DNA of 32,028 nt from DASXRA01 sp036558905 (lineage in GTDB: Bacteria > Actinomycetota > Actinomycetes > Mycobacteriales > Jatrophihabitantaceae), in contig DATBER010000082.1 in NCBI GenBank assembly GCA_036558905.1, forward strand, positions 1 through 32,028, read 5' to 3'. Of this stretch, positions 7,257 through 15,380 are shown one piece after another; position 1 is the stretch's first letter, and each line of letters starts with the position of its first letter. The position numbers and the translations under genes are program-made. Under the pieces are notes generated by a model, which was not told the origin of the DNA, did not search any database, and saw only the letters and a program-made list of their open reading frames with translations.

Positions 7257-9449
7257 CTAGTGTCGGCCCGGCGCCGCGATGCGGACCATCACCGCTCCGT
7301 GCGCGGGGATCGTCCCGGCCGAGACTGCCGTGCGGGCCACCGACGTGCGGCCGGTCCACAGATCGTGCACCAGGTAGGGCTGGTGCCCGCCCAGCCCCAG
7401 TGACGCGAGCGATGCGCTGGCGTCGGTCCAGGCCGAGTCGGCCGCGTTGAACAGGACGACCGCCGTGTCGCCGTTGGCCAGTGGCTTCTCGAGCACCCAC
7501 TGCCCGTTGGCGTTCGAGACGACCGACGCCTGCACGCCCAGCCGGTCCTGGTCGACCGCGATCAGGTCGCGGTTGGTGTAGACGGCCAGGTTCGGCGCGG
7601 CGAGATCAGCGATGTCCGTGCCCGCGATCATTGGCGCGGCCTCGACGGCCCACAGGCTGAACTCGGACTGCGCCTCGGTCACAGTCATGCCGCTGATGCC
7701 GACCCCGGACCCGGCGGCGTGCGCGCGCTGGACCGGCTGGGCGAGCGTCAGGCCGGTGCCGAGCGGCCCGCCGACGGCGACGGACGCGGCGTGCGCCGAG
7801 CCGAGCGCCGGGCTGAACGTGATGCCGGTGCCGTTGCCGACCGTCGCCGCGCCGGCGGCGTGAGCCAGGCCCAGCGCGGGCGAGATGGTTACGCCGGTGC
7901 CCGGTTGGCTGATGTCCTTGACGGCCGCGCCGCGGAACCCGCCCGCGTGCACCTTGCCCAGTGCCGGGGTGATGCCCACGCCGGTCCCGGCCGCGCCGGC
8001 CGTGCCGAGCGACGTGACAGTGACCGTCTCGGTGTTGGCGCCGGTGTCGATGGCCAAGGTGTCGCCGACGTTCACACCGGTCACCGACGCGACCTTGATT
8101 GTCGTGTCGCCCACTGCGTTCGCCGACGACAAGGTAGTGGCCACGCCGGGCGTGCCGATGGCGGTGACGGTCGGCGTCTCGACGTTCGCGCCGGCGTCGA
8201 CGGTGATCGGCTGGCCCACGGTCAGTCCGGCGACGGTGCTGACCTTGAGGTTGGTGTCGCCCGGAGCGGCCGCGGTGAACAGCGTCCCGCGAGCACCGGC
8301 CGTGCCGACGGCGGTGACGGTCGCGTGCTCGGCGGCCGTCCCGGTGTCGACGGTGATCGGACCGCCGACCGTGAAGCCGCTGACGCCGGCGACCTTGACG
8401 TTCGTGTCACCGGCCGCCGCCGGGGCGAACAGCGTGGTCGACGTGGCGGCCGTCCCCACCGCGGTGACCGTGTCGCTCTGCAGCGTGCCGTCCGCCGCCG
8501 TACCAATAGTGATCGGGCTGCCGACGATGGCGGTGTTGACGCTGTTGACCTTGACGTTCGTGTCGCCGCGGGCGGCCGGCCCGGCCAGCGCGGTGATCTG
8601 CCCGGTGCCGATCTCGAGCATGTCCGGGTCGTTCCAGTGGCCCGGCCCGGCGTACGCGGCCAGCACCGAGTTCTTGGTGAAGTTGGTCAGCATGCTCGCG
8701 TAGTTGGGCCGGATGTCGGTGGTGGTGCGCCACAGGTTGCTCTGCGTCGCGCCCCACAGCCACGACTGGCCGGCCTCGGTGTGCTCACAGATGCTGTAGA
8801 CGATGGGCCGGCCGGTCGCCTTCAAGGCGTCGGACATGACCTTGTACGCCGCCTCGTACCCGGCCGGGGTGGGCGAGATCGCGGCCGGCAGGTTGCAGTC
8901 GTCGTACTTGAGGTAGTCGACGCCCCAGGACGCGAAGTCCTGCGCGTCAGTCGCCTCGTGGCCGTAGCTGCCGGCCAGGCCCTGACAGGTCGCGGTGCCG
9001 ATGTCCTCGTAGATGCCGAACTTCAGGCCCAGCTTGTGGACGTAGTCGGCCAGCACCTTCATGCCGTCGTTCTTGCCCGGAGCGCTCGGCGGGAAATACG
9101 TCGGGTCGGCGATCAGGTGCCCGCTCGCGTCCCGGCCGGCAGCTGCCTTGTCGGCGGCCCCGGTCGTGACGCTGCGGCCGTTGATCCAGCAGTCGTCGAC
9201 GTTGACGTAGTCGTAGCCGGCCTTCTGCATGCCGTTGTTGTGCATGGCGAGAGCGGCGCTCTCGATCTGGGCTGCGCTGACGTTGCAGCCGAACACGTTC
9301 CAGTCGTTGAAGCCCATCGGCGGGGTCAGCGCCAGACCGTTGTAGGACCCGGTCGCGGGGGACGGGGCGGCCGCCGCAGCGGTCGCGACGAGGGGGGCCG
9401 CGGCCACCGCGAGCGCGGCGGCCGCCAGTCCGGTCAGAGCAGTGCGCAC
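7257..9449 (-). CDS. Secreted GH27 alpha-galactosidase with a repeat-rich insertion in the catalytic barrel
   Basis: 730 residues. A GTG at 9449 with AGGAGG four bases upstream starts a clear signal peptide (RTALTGLAAAALAVAAAPL, cleavage near residue 28). The mature enzyme starts with the GH27 opening LTPPMGFNDWN (41-51). Nucleophile Asp183 lies in YLKYDDCN, acid/base Asp245 in RTTTDI, and the conserved GPGHWNDPDMLE is at 268-279. In ordinary GH27 enzymes a GGMT-type motif follows at once; here GMTVTEAQSEFSLWAVEAAPM resumes only at 587, after about 300 inserted residues made of two repeat types. A C-terminal beta-sandwich (about 625-725) completes the enzyme. It would remove terminal alpha-galactosyl units from plant galactomannans or oligosaccharides outside the cell. 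It heads a unit with the dioxygenase and SDR and has a palindrome upstream. Confidence 0.9.
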   Translation of the reverse strand: MRTALTGLAAAALAVAAAPLVATAAAAAPSPATGSYNGLALTPPMGFNDWNVFGCNVSAAQIESAALAMHNNGMQKAGYDYVNVDDCWINGRSVTTGAADKAAAGRDASGHLIADPTYFPPSAPGKNDGMKVLADYVHKLGLKFGIYEDIGTATCQGLAGSYGHEATDAQDFASWGVDYLKYDDCNLPAAISPTPAGYEAAYKVMSDALKATGRPIVYSICEHTEAGQSWLWGATQSNLWRTTTDIRPNYASMLTNFTKNSVLAAYAGPGHWNDPDMLEIGTGQITALAGPAARGDTNVKVNSVNTAIVGSPITIGTAADGTLQSDTVTAVGTAATSTTLFAPAAAGDTNVKVAGVSGFTVGGPITVDTGTAAEHATVTAVGTAGARGTLFTAAAPGDTNLKVSTVAGLTVGQPITVDAGANVETPTVTAIGTPGVATTLSSANAVGDTTIKVASVTGVNVGDTLAIDTGANTETVTVTSLGTAGAAGTGVGITPALGKVHAGGFRGAAVKDISQPGTGVTISPALGLAHAAGAATVGNGTGITFSPALGSAHAASVAVGGPLGTGLTLAQPVQRAHAAGSGVGISGMTVTEAQSEFSLWAVEAAPMIAGTDIADLAAPNLAVYTNRDLIAVDQDRLGVQASVVSNANGQWVLEKPLANGDTAVVLFNAADSAWTDASASLASLGLGGHQPYLVHDLWTGRTSVARTAVSAGTIPAHGAVMVRIAAPGRH
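7692..8600 (-). repeat. Two tandem repeat families coding the GH27 insertion
   Basis: Residues about 284-586 of the alpha-galactosidase. The first part has four units of 50-52 residues, each starting GDTN/GDTT (residues 295, 347, 397, 447) and carrying KV..V.G..VG.PITVD.G......VTAVGTAG. The second part has four shorter units of 23-29 residues starting at 489, 518, 541 and 565, pattern TGxxxxPALGxxHAAG. The alternating Thr/Val/Gly pattern suggests stacked beta-strands. Similar GDT-I-KV repeats are, to my memory, scattered in actinobacterial extracellular glycosidases, but I cannot check this here. DNA over the array shows the same periodicity with third-position drift, so it is not a recent slippage product. 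Confidence 0.85.
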
Positions 9450-9761
9450 GAGTCCTCCTGGGGAACGGGACGAAGCCAACACCGGTAATGCACTTGATCG
9501 AACATGGTCGATCAAACTCCAACAGATTCGAACCACGCTCATTAACCGCTCGTGGCCGCCGGGAGTCAACGCGTCGCTGGCTGTGGATCCGTGATGAAGC
9601 CTGTGACGACTTTGCGTCACTGACGGATTTCTGCCGTGCTCGCGCGTTGACCCCGATTCGCCCACCTGAATAGCGTTTCGTCGGCTGGGCGATGGCGCAG
9701 TTCGATGCCTTGGGGAGGCGCCGGCCGGAGGTCGCAGTCGCCGTCACCCGGAGGTCGCGCC
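9450..9761. other. Divergent intergenic region between alpha-galactosidase and peptidase genes
   Basis: About 310 bp between two divergent genes for secreted enzymes. It holds the ribosome site of the GH27 gene (AGGAGG at about 9454-9459 on the minus strand), the palindrome at 9494-9515 and, at the right end, two copies of GGAGGTCGC (starting about 9727 and 9750), the second serving as ribosome site for the peptidase. The stretch 9520-9700 is less GC-rich than its surroundings and carries no frame that looks coding; both promoters presumably lie there. Confidence 0.6.
9494..9515. promoter_or_regulatory. Operator-like palindrome upstream of the alpha-galactosidase
   Basis: Perfect 8-bp arms TTGATCGA (9494-9501) and TCGATCAA (9508-9515) around ACATGG, 45-66 bp upstream of the GTG start of the GH27 gene. 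The size and symmetry fit a dimeric repressor of sugar-utilisation genes (LacI, GntR or DeoR type). Its position could cover the -35 region of the minus-strand promoter. No such regulator gene is in the window, so the cognate protein is unknown. Confidence 0.5.
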
Positions 9762-12700
9762 GTGTCTCGAGCCGTGTCTCGACGAGCCCTGTTCGCCATT
9801 GCCGCTTCGGTCGCCGCGCTCGCCGTGGTGCCGACCGGAGTCACGGCCGCCTCGGCCGCGCCGCCCACACCGAAGGCGGCGGTCGTCTACCCGCACCTGA
9901 CCCTGCCCGGCGGTGAGTGGGCGCAGGTGTACTCCGACGGGATGGCCGAGGTGCACGCCGCCCGCGGCGCGGCCGTCAAGATCGAACAGCTACCGATGGC
10001 CAGCGCCGACGGCACGGACACCGCAGGCGCCGCCCTGCAGCTGCCGGCCAAGGGCGACGTCATCGCCGACCTGGCCCGCGGCCCGGCCACGCCCTACGCC
10101 AGCGACCAGGTGCTCGTCGTCTACAAGTCGGGCGTCACGCCGGCGCTGAAATCAATGCAGGCGCAGCTCGGCGTCGACCGCAGCCGGCCGATGTTCAGCG
10201 CGGGCCAGGCCGACAAGCTGGCGTCCATGCACGCCGCTGCCGAGCGCGAGACCGGCCAGCCGCTGCTCGACGTGGCCGGAGCCCAGGTGCTGCACGTCAC
10301 CGGCTCGTCGGTCGCCGACGCGGTGGCCAAGCTGCGGGCCAGCAGCGACGTCGCCTACGCCGGGCCGAACTGGACGGTGAGCACCACGCATGTCACGCCG
10401 CAACCGGTATCTACAGCCACGCTGCACGCTGCGACGCGCGCCGCTGCGCAGGCTGCTCCGAATACAGCCGGGCTGCCGAACAACTACGCGCTGACGTCCA
10501 GCGCGCAGAGCTTGCTCAACCGGCCGGGCGTCGACGCCGTCCCTGCGTTCGCCCAGCTGGCCAAGTACGGCCAGCTGCCCGGCCAGGGCGAGATCATCAC
10601 CAACGTCTCGCTCGGCACGCTGACCGACGCCAGCCAGGCGAGCGACGCGAGCGATCCGTGCAACTTCTATGCCGCCAACTACGGCCCGACGACGATCGTC
10701 CAGGACGGGCAGCGCTACCTCGACTGGCCGTCGATGCCGCTCATCCCGACCTACACGGCCAGCTCCAGCGGTGTGCTCGACCCGACCGGTTCGACCTGCG
10801 GCGACGACCCGGGGCTGGCCGAGATCGGCCTGGACTTCTCGATGATGGCGCCGCTGCCCCATGACGCCCAGCGCCCGGATGCCCTCGGCAACGGGCTCAC
10901 CGACCTGCTCGGCATCGCGCCGGGCGCGCAGTACCGGCTCATCGTGCCGAGCACGGCGGGCGGCAATGTCAGCGATGTCGATGCCACGTTCCTGGCCGCC
11001 GCCTCGCAGACGCCCCGCCCGGACGTCATCACCGCCTCGCTCGGTTTCGGCTACGACCAGTACGGCTTCGCCAGCCGTTATCTCGAGGAAGACCCCATGA
11101 CGCAGGCGGTTGTGGCGACCATCGTCCACGGCTTCCACATCGTCGTGTGCGTCTCGGCCGGCGACGGGCTGCGCACCTACACCAACGGCGCCGTGCCCAC
11201 TTCAGGCGGCTCGGTGGCCACCGACGTCGGTACGCCGACCGACCTGAACGACGTCGCGTTCTCCGACTCGCCGTCACGGGTGCGCGACTCGGGCGCGATC
11301 GACGTCGGCGGCACCACTCTGGACGACATCTTCTCGGCCCCGCCCGGCGACCGGCACTACGCCGCCCTGCGCGCCCAGCACGCGTTCCCGGCTACGCGCT
11401 ACAACGGGGCCAAGAACTACTCGACCGGGTTCGGCACCCGGGTGAACGTGTCCGCGCCGGGCGACAGCGTGTTGAGCTTCTCGCATCCGCTCGGCACCAG
11501 CGCCACCACGGTCGAGGTCGACCACGAGGGCGGCACGTCGGCGTCCACGCCCGAGGTGGCCGCGGCCGCGGCGATCGTGCTGCAGGCCGCCCGACTCGTC
11601 CACAACCGCCAGCTGCAGAACGACCCGCTGGCCGTACGCGACCTGCTCGAGCGCACCGGCACTGCCGTGCCGGCCATATCGCAGGAGGACGCCGCGATCC
11701 ACATCGGCCCGCAGGTCGACGTCGCCCGGGCGGTGGCCGCCGTCCTCGGCGACGCCCAGCCGGGCGTGGCCCGCGTGGCCGTCGAGCAGCGCCAACAGGC
11801 CAGCGCGCTCGGCGGATCGTTCAACACGGCGACCGATCCGACCAACGTGTCACTGACCGGCCGGCTGGCCGATGCGTGGATCACCGTCTCGCCCGACTGG
11901 ACCGGCCTCGACGAACCGGGCGTGCGCTACGACCTGAGCGTCGGCCGCCACCACCTGGCGCCCACACCGTGGGCCCGGCTCCAGCCGGCCGACATCCTGG
12001 GCGCGGCCGGCCTGCCCCTCGAGTCGACGACGGCGCGCACCGTGCACCTGACCTACACGGCGACGTCGCACGGCCGGACGACGAGCGTCGACGTACCCAT
12101 CACGTTCGGGCCGACCGACGGCACCACGCCCAGCGTCGTTGCGCCCGTCGTGCCGTCCGTGGTCCGGGGCGCCACCATCCCGGTGCACTACGACATCAGC
12201 CGGCTGACCGGCGCGACCAACCCGATCCTCGTCGTGTCGCAGCCGGGTCGGATCGAGAACGCAACCGGGCTGTACTTCCGGCCGGCGTACACCGCGCCAC
12301 TGACCGTACCGGTCGGTACGGTGAACGTCCCGGTGTCCGCCCTGCCCGGCGCCGGCATCTACGGCATCGGCATCCAGAACGCGCCGGGCGGATGGTTCAG
12401 CAACAACGACTCGACGTTCGCGTTCACCCGGGTGGCCCCGCCGTCCGACGCCCGGCCGGCCCCACCGACGCTGAACGGCGGCCACTACGCCGAGATCCCC
12501 GACCACGGGTCGTTCCAACTGAGCTACGACGTGCGCAACGTGCCCGGCGCCACCGGCGCGATCGTCGAGTTCAGCGCCCCCGGCCCGACGCCGTTCAACG
12601 ACTACAAGACGTTCAACAACCCGAACGGCAGCCAGCGCGACGCGAACGGGCACGACAGCGGCTCGGTGTCGTCGCTCGACCTGCGCGGCACGCACGGCAC

Positions 12701-13826
12701 CGTCACCCTCAACGGCGACGCGATGCACCTCGATCCGTCGATGAACCACGTCGTGCGCGTGCTCCCGACCCGGTCCGGCCGCGTGGTCGGTGAAGGCAGC
12801 GGGGTCAGCTCGATCAGCATGGACGGCGTGTTCGCCTCCGACGGCGGATCGGCCGCGGCCGGCTTCGGCGTCAACGAGAACGGAACGGACGGGTTCATCA
12901 CGTCCAACCAGGTGACCGCCGACGGCCAGAAGCTCGGTTCGATCGAGACTTTCGACCAGGCGACCGGGAAGATCACGTCCACCGTGACGTCGTCGGCCGA
13001 CACGTACTCGACGATCAGCGGGGCCTGCGCGGGCATCGTGGGCGGCGACACCGGCCTGTACCAGGACTCGTCCGGCTACCACGTGCTGGCCAACGGCAAA
13101 CCGGCCGGTGACTGGACGCCGCCCGACTCGCTCGGCGACATCTTGTGCATCGCCCCCAACCAGTCCACCCCGGATACGGCCGTGCTGGGCAACGCCGACA
13201 ACCACCTGATCGTCTCGAGCTCGAACGTCGCCCAGAACACGTTCAGCCAGCCGGTAGACCTCTCCCCCGGACTGGTCGGCGCCAACGGGTACTCGGTCGG
13301 GGCGTTCGCCCAGGACGCGCAGTCGCACCAAGCCGTGGTCGGCGTCTACGACGGCACCGACACGCCGCGCATCATCGTGGCCGGCCTCGACTCGGGCGAC
13401 GTGCACGACATCAGCGGCGTCACCAGCGGGTTCTCCTACGGCGGCGCCGTCGACTCGAGCACGCACCAGGCTTTGCTGGGCTCCTACGGCGGGGTCGGCA
13501 TCTACGACCTGCCCTCCGGCAACGGCACGCTCGCCCAGCCCGGCGGCGCGACGTACGAGCACCCGGCCGCCGACTCGACCCACCACCTGTTCGCCGTCCA
13601 GGAGGCAGCGCCGCCCGACTACTTCGGCGAGTCGCCGAACAACAACGCGATGTCGGCGGTGGTGATCCTCGACGAGCACGGCAACGTCGTCCGGCGGATC
13701 GAGAAGTTCAACTTCTACAACATCTACCTGCTCGACATGGGCGACTACGTGCAGCTCGACCCCGTGACGTCGACCGGCTTCACGCTGGGCCCGGCCGGCC
13801 AGCAGCTGCACCCGTTCAGCTACTAG
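9762..13826 (+). CDS. Secreted sedolisin-like (S53) serine peptidase with long C-terminal extension
   Basis: 1354 residues from a GTG at 9762, chosen over an upstream ATG at 9705 because GGAGG lies seven bases before it and a compact signal peptide follows (SRRALFAIAASVAALAVVPTG). A pro-region of about 230 residues comes first. The sedolisin catalytic set is visible: Glu354 and Asp358 in LAEIGLDFS, the oxyanion Asp468 in VSAGDG, and Ser593 in GGTSAST. Sedolisins are usually acid-active endopeptidases or tripeptidyl peptidases. After about residue 640 some 700 residues follow: an Ig-like or fibronectin-like stretch, then a Gly/Asp-rich region with repeating VVGVYDG, LLGSYGG, AVQEA-type strands that may be a beta-propeller. 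This extension far exceeds normal sedolisin length (350-650). Some mid-domain text (GFGTRVNVSAPGD) is more subtilisin-like, so subtilase-clan placement is secure but the exact family less so. Confidence 0.8.
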   Translation: MSRAVSRRALFAIAASVAALAVVPTGVTAASAAPPTPKAAVVYPHLTLPGGEWAQVYSDGMAEVHAARGAAVKIEQLPMASADGTDTAGAALQLPAKGDVIADLARGPATPYASDQVLVVYKSGVTPALKSMQAQLGVDRSRPMFSAGQADKLASMHAAAERETGQPLLDVAGAQVLHVTGSSVADAVAKLRASSDVAYAGPNWTVSTTHVTPQPVSTATLHAATRAAAQAAPNTAGLPNNYALTSSAQSLLNRPGVDAVPAFAQLAKYGQLPGQGEIITNVSLGTLTDASQASDASDPCNFYAANYGPTTIVQDGQRYLDWPSMPLIPTYTASSSGVLDPTGSTCGDDPGLAEIGLDFSMMAPLPHDAQRPDALGNGLTDLLGIAPGAQYRLIVPSTAGGNVSDVDATFLAAASQTPRPDVITASLGFGYDQYGFASRYLEEDPMTQAVVATIVHGFHIVVCVSAGDGLRTYTNGAVPTSGGSVATDVGTPTDLNDVAFSDSPSRVRDSGAIDVGGTTLDDIFSAPPGDRHYAALRAQHAFPATRYNGAKNYSTGFGTRVNVSAPGDSVLSFSHPLGTSATTVEVDHEGGTSASTPEVAAAAAIVLQAARLVHNRQLQNDPLAVRDLLERTGTAVPAISQEDAAIHIGPQVDVARAVAAVLGDAQPGVARVAVEQRQQASALGGSFNTATDPTNVSLTGRLADAWITVSPDWTGLDEPGVRYDLSVGRHHLAPTPWARLQPADILGAAGLPLESTTARTVHLTYTATSHGRTTSVDVPITFGPTDGTTPSVVAPVVPSVVRGATIPVHYDISRLTGATNPILVVSQPGRIENATGLYFRPAYTAPLTVPVGTVNVPVSALPGAGIYGIGIQNAPGGWFSNNDSTFAFTRVAPPSDARPAPPTLNGGHYAEIPDHGSFQLSYDVRNVPGATGAIVEFSAPGPTPFNDYKTFNNPNGSQRDANGHDSGSVSSLDLRGTHGTVTLNGDAMHLDPSMNHVVRVLPTRSGRVVGEGSGVSSISMDGVFASDGGSAAAGFGVNENGTDGFITSNQVTADGQKLGSIETFDQATGKITSTVTSSADTYSTISGACAGIVGGDTGLYQDSSGYHVLANGKPAGDWTPPDSLGDILCIAPNQSTPDTAVLGNADNHLIVSSSNVAQNTFSQPVDLSPGLVGANGYSVGAFAQDAQSHQAVVGVYDGTDTPRIIVAGLDSGDVHDISGVTSGFSYGGAVDSSTHQALLGSYGGVGIYDLPSGNGTLAQPGGATYEHPAADSTHHLFAVQEAAPPDYFGESPNNNAMSAVVILDEHGNVVRRIEKFNFYNIYLLDMGDYVQLDPVTSTGFTLGPAGQQLHPFSY

Positions 13827-13843
13827 GGCGTGTCTCTCAAGTC

Positions 13844-13860
13844 CCGCTCGTCGCGAGCGG
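13844..13860. terminator. Short GC hairpin between convergent genes
   Basis: CCGCTCG (13844-13850) and CGAGCGG (13854-13860) form a perfect 7-bp stem with a 3-nt loop in the 80-bp gap between the convergent peptidase and dinB genes. There is no T-tract, so terminator function for either strand is only plausible. Confidence 0.4.
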
Positions 13861-13906
13861 CGGCCCAGGGCGACGCGCAGCAGAGCATGGAACTGCCAGA
13901 CCCGAC

Positions 13907-15097
13907 CTAGTCCGGCAGCATCGGCACGGTCATCCCGGGATCGCGGCCCAGCAGCACGGCCCGGGTGACCGACGCCGAGCCGTAGCGCTCGCGCACCTCG
14001 TCCAGCGCGGCGTCGAGCGAGGCGGCGGCATCGAACGGCAGGGGTGGCTGCAGGGCGACCTCGTTGTCGAGGTTGGCCACCGTGATGCCGACGAGCGTGA
14101 TGCCGCGGGCGGCGATCAGCGGGGCGGCGGTGTCGAGCAGGGTCCGCGCCGCGTTGAGGATCGTCTCGGTCTGCGCGGTGGGACGCAGCAGGGTGTGCGA
14201 GCGGGTGGCCCGGCTCGAGTCGTCGAAGCGCATCCGCAGCACGACGGTGCGCCCGATGCGCTCGGCGGCCCGCATCCGGCGGGTGACCCGGTCGACCAGG
14301 TTGACCAGCGTGGCGTCGACCTCACCGGGCGACTTGGGCCGCCAACCCAGCGCGCGCTGCGAGCCGATCGACCCGCGCCGGCGGCCGACCTGCACCGGAC
14401 GGGGGTCGCGGTTGTGAGCGAGCGCGTGCAGGTGTCGCCCGGACGCCCGCCCGAGCATGGACACCAACGTCGGCTCGGGCAGGGACGCCACCTCGCCGAC
14501 CTGAAAGATGCCCCGCTCGTGCAGCTTGGCCGCGGTGACCCGCCCGACGCCCCACAGCCGCTCGACCGGCAGCGCGTGCAGGAAGGTCAGCTCGCGTTCG
14601 GGCGGGACGACGAGCAGCCCGTCGGGCTTGGCCACCCCGCTGGCCACCTTGGCCAGGAACTTCGTGCGCGCGACGCCCACCGTGATGGGCAACCCGACCT
14701 GGTCGCGGACGTCCTGGCGTAGCTGCACGGCGATCTCGGTGGGCGTGCCCGACACGTGCAGCAACCCACCGACGTCGAGGAACGCCTCGTCGATCGACAG
14801 TCCCTCGACGAGCGGCGTGGTGTGCCGGAACACCTCGAAGACGGCCTTGCTGGCGTCGGAGTACGCCGCCATCCGCGGCCGGACGACGACGGCGTGCGGG
14901 CACAACGCCCGGGCCTGCCGGCCGCCCATCGCCGTGCGCACGCCGTAGGCCTTGGCCTCGTAGCTGGCCGCCAGCACGACGCCGCCGCCCACGATGACCG
15001 GCCGTCCGCGCAGCCGCGGATCGTCACGCTGCTCGACCGACGCGTAGAACGAGTCGAGGTCAGCGTGCAGGATCCGGGCCCCGCTGGACACGAACAT
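13907..15097 (-). CDS. dinB: DNA polymerase IV (Y-family translesion polymerase)
   Basis: 396 residues, a full Y-family polymerase. The catalytic carboxylates lie in HADLDSFYASVEQ (Asp13) and in LSIDEAFLDV; the little-finger domain follows the helix-hairpin-helix region (LWGVGRVTAAKLHERGI). Such polymerases copy past damaged bases and are error-prone. The C-terminus ends at VPMLPD without an evident beta-clamp pentapeptide; the more internal LQPPLPF could play that role, which I cannot decide. The ATG at 15097 lies inside a perfect LexA box and has no ribosome site before it, so the mRNA may be leaderless. A GTG two codons further in is an alternative start. Direct SOS control is strongly suggested. 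Convergent with the peptidase gene. Confidence 0.95.
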   Translation of the reverse strand: MFVSSGARILHADLDSFYASVEQRDDPRLRGRPVIVGGGVVLAASYEAKAYGVRTAMGGRQARALCPHAVVVRPRMAAYSDASKAVFEVFRHTTPLVEGLSIDEAFLDVGGLLHVSGTPTEIAVQLRQDVRDQVGLPITVGVARTKFLAKVASGVAKPDGLLVVPPERELTFLHALPVERLWGVGRVTAAKLHERGIFQVGEVASLPEPTLVSMLGRASGRHLHALAHNRDPRPVQVGRRRGSIGSQRALGWRPKSPGEVDATLVNLVDRVTRRMRAAERIGRTVVLRMRFDDSSRATRSHTLLRPTAQTETILNAARTLLDTAAPLIAARGITLVGITVANLDNEVALQPPLPFDAAASLDAALDEVRERYGSASVTRAVLLGRDPGMTVPMLPD

Positions 15098-15104
15098 ATG
15101 TTCG
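15091..15104. promoter_or_regulatory. LexA (SOS) box at the dinB start
   Basis: CGAACATATGTTCG is a perfect 14-bp palindrome fitting the Gram-positive/actinobacterial LexA consensus CGAAC-N4-GTTCG. The ATG of dinB (minus strand, 15097-15095) is formed by the centre of the box. Bound LexA would cover the start codon and, if the transcript is leaderless, the transcription start itself. Confidence 0.85.
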
Positions 15105-15380
15105 CATGCGGGTCCGACGATTCAGTCAGAATTCTCGGCAGGGTCTGCAGTTTGGGTCGTGTCGGAGGACGGCGACGTGCGCTGGTCGATCTTGCGCCCG
15201 GCCAGCGTTTGATCGTGGTTGTGAACGCCGCTCGAGGTGGCCGCCCGGTCGCGGCATCTGTGCGGTTCCGGGGACTGCGTCAGGGTGCGATGCTGTGCTG
15301 ATGGAGTCGCCGTTCGGGCACGGCGCCGGACAAGTAGCGCTGCAGCCGCTGCGGCAGGTTCGGAAAGGGGGGCAGGGCTG

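Noticed and set aside
7710..8567. Periodic repeats that might be taken for a CRISPR array
   Set aside because: The periods are multiples of three in an open frame and encode conserved protein motifs; the units are too long and too divergent for CRISPR.
13827..13906. Possible insertion-sequence end (GGGCGTGTCTCTCAAGT) after the peptidase stop
   Set aside because: No matching inverted copy, target duplication or transposase remnant is visible nearby; the short hairpin explains the structure better.
15106..15380. Short frames between dinB and the metallo-hydrolase gene
   Set aside because: Arg/Cys-rich translations, no ribosome site and no recognisable motif.
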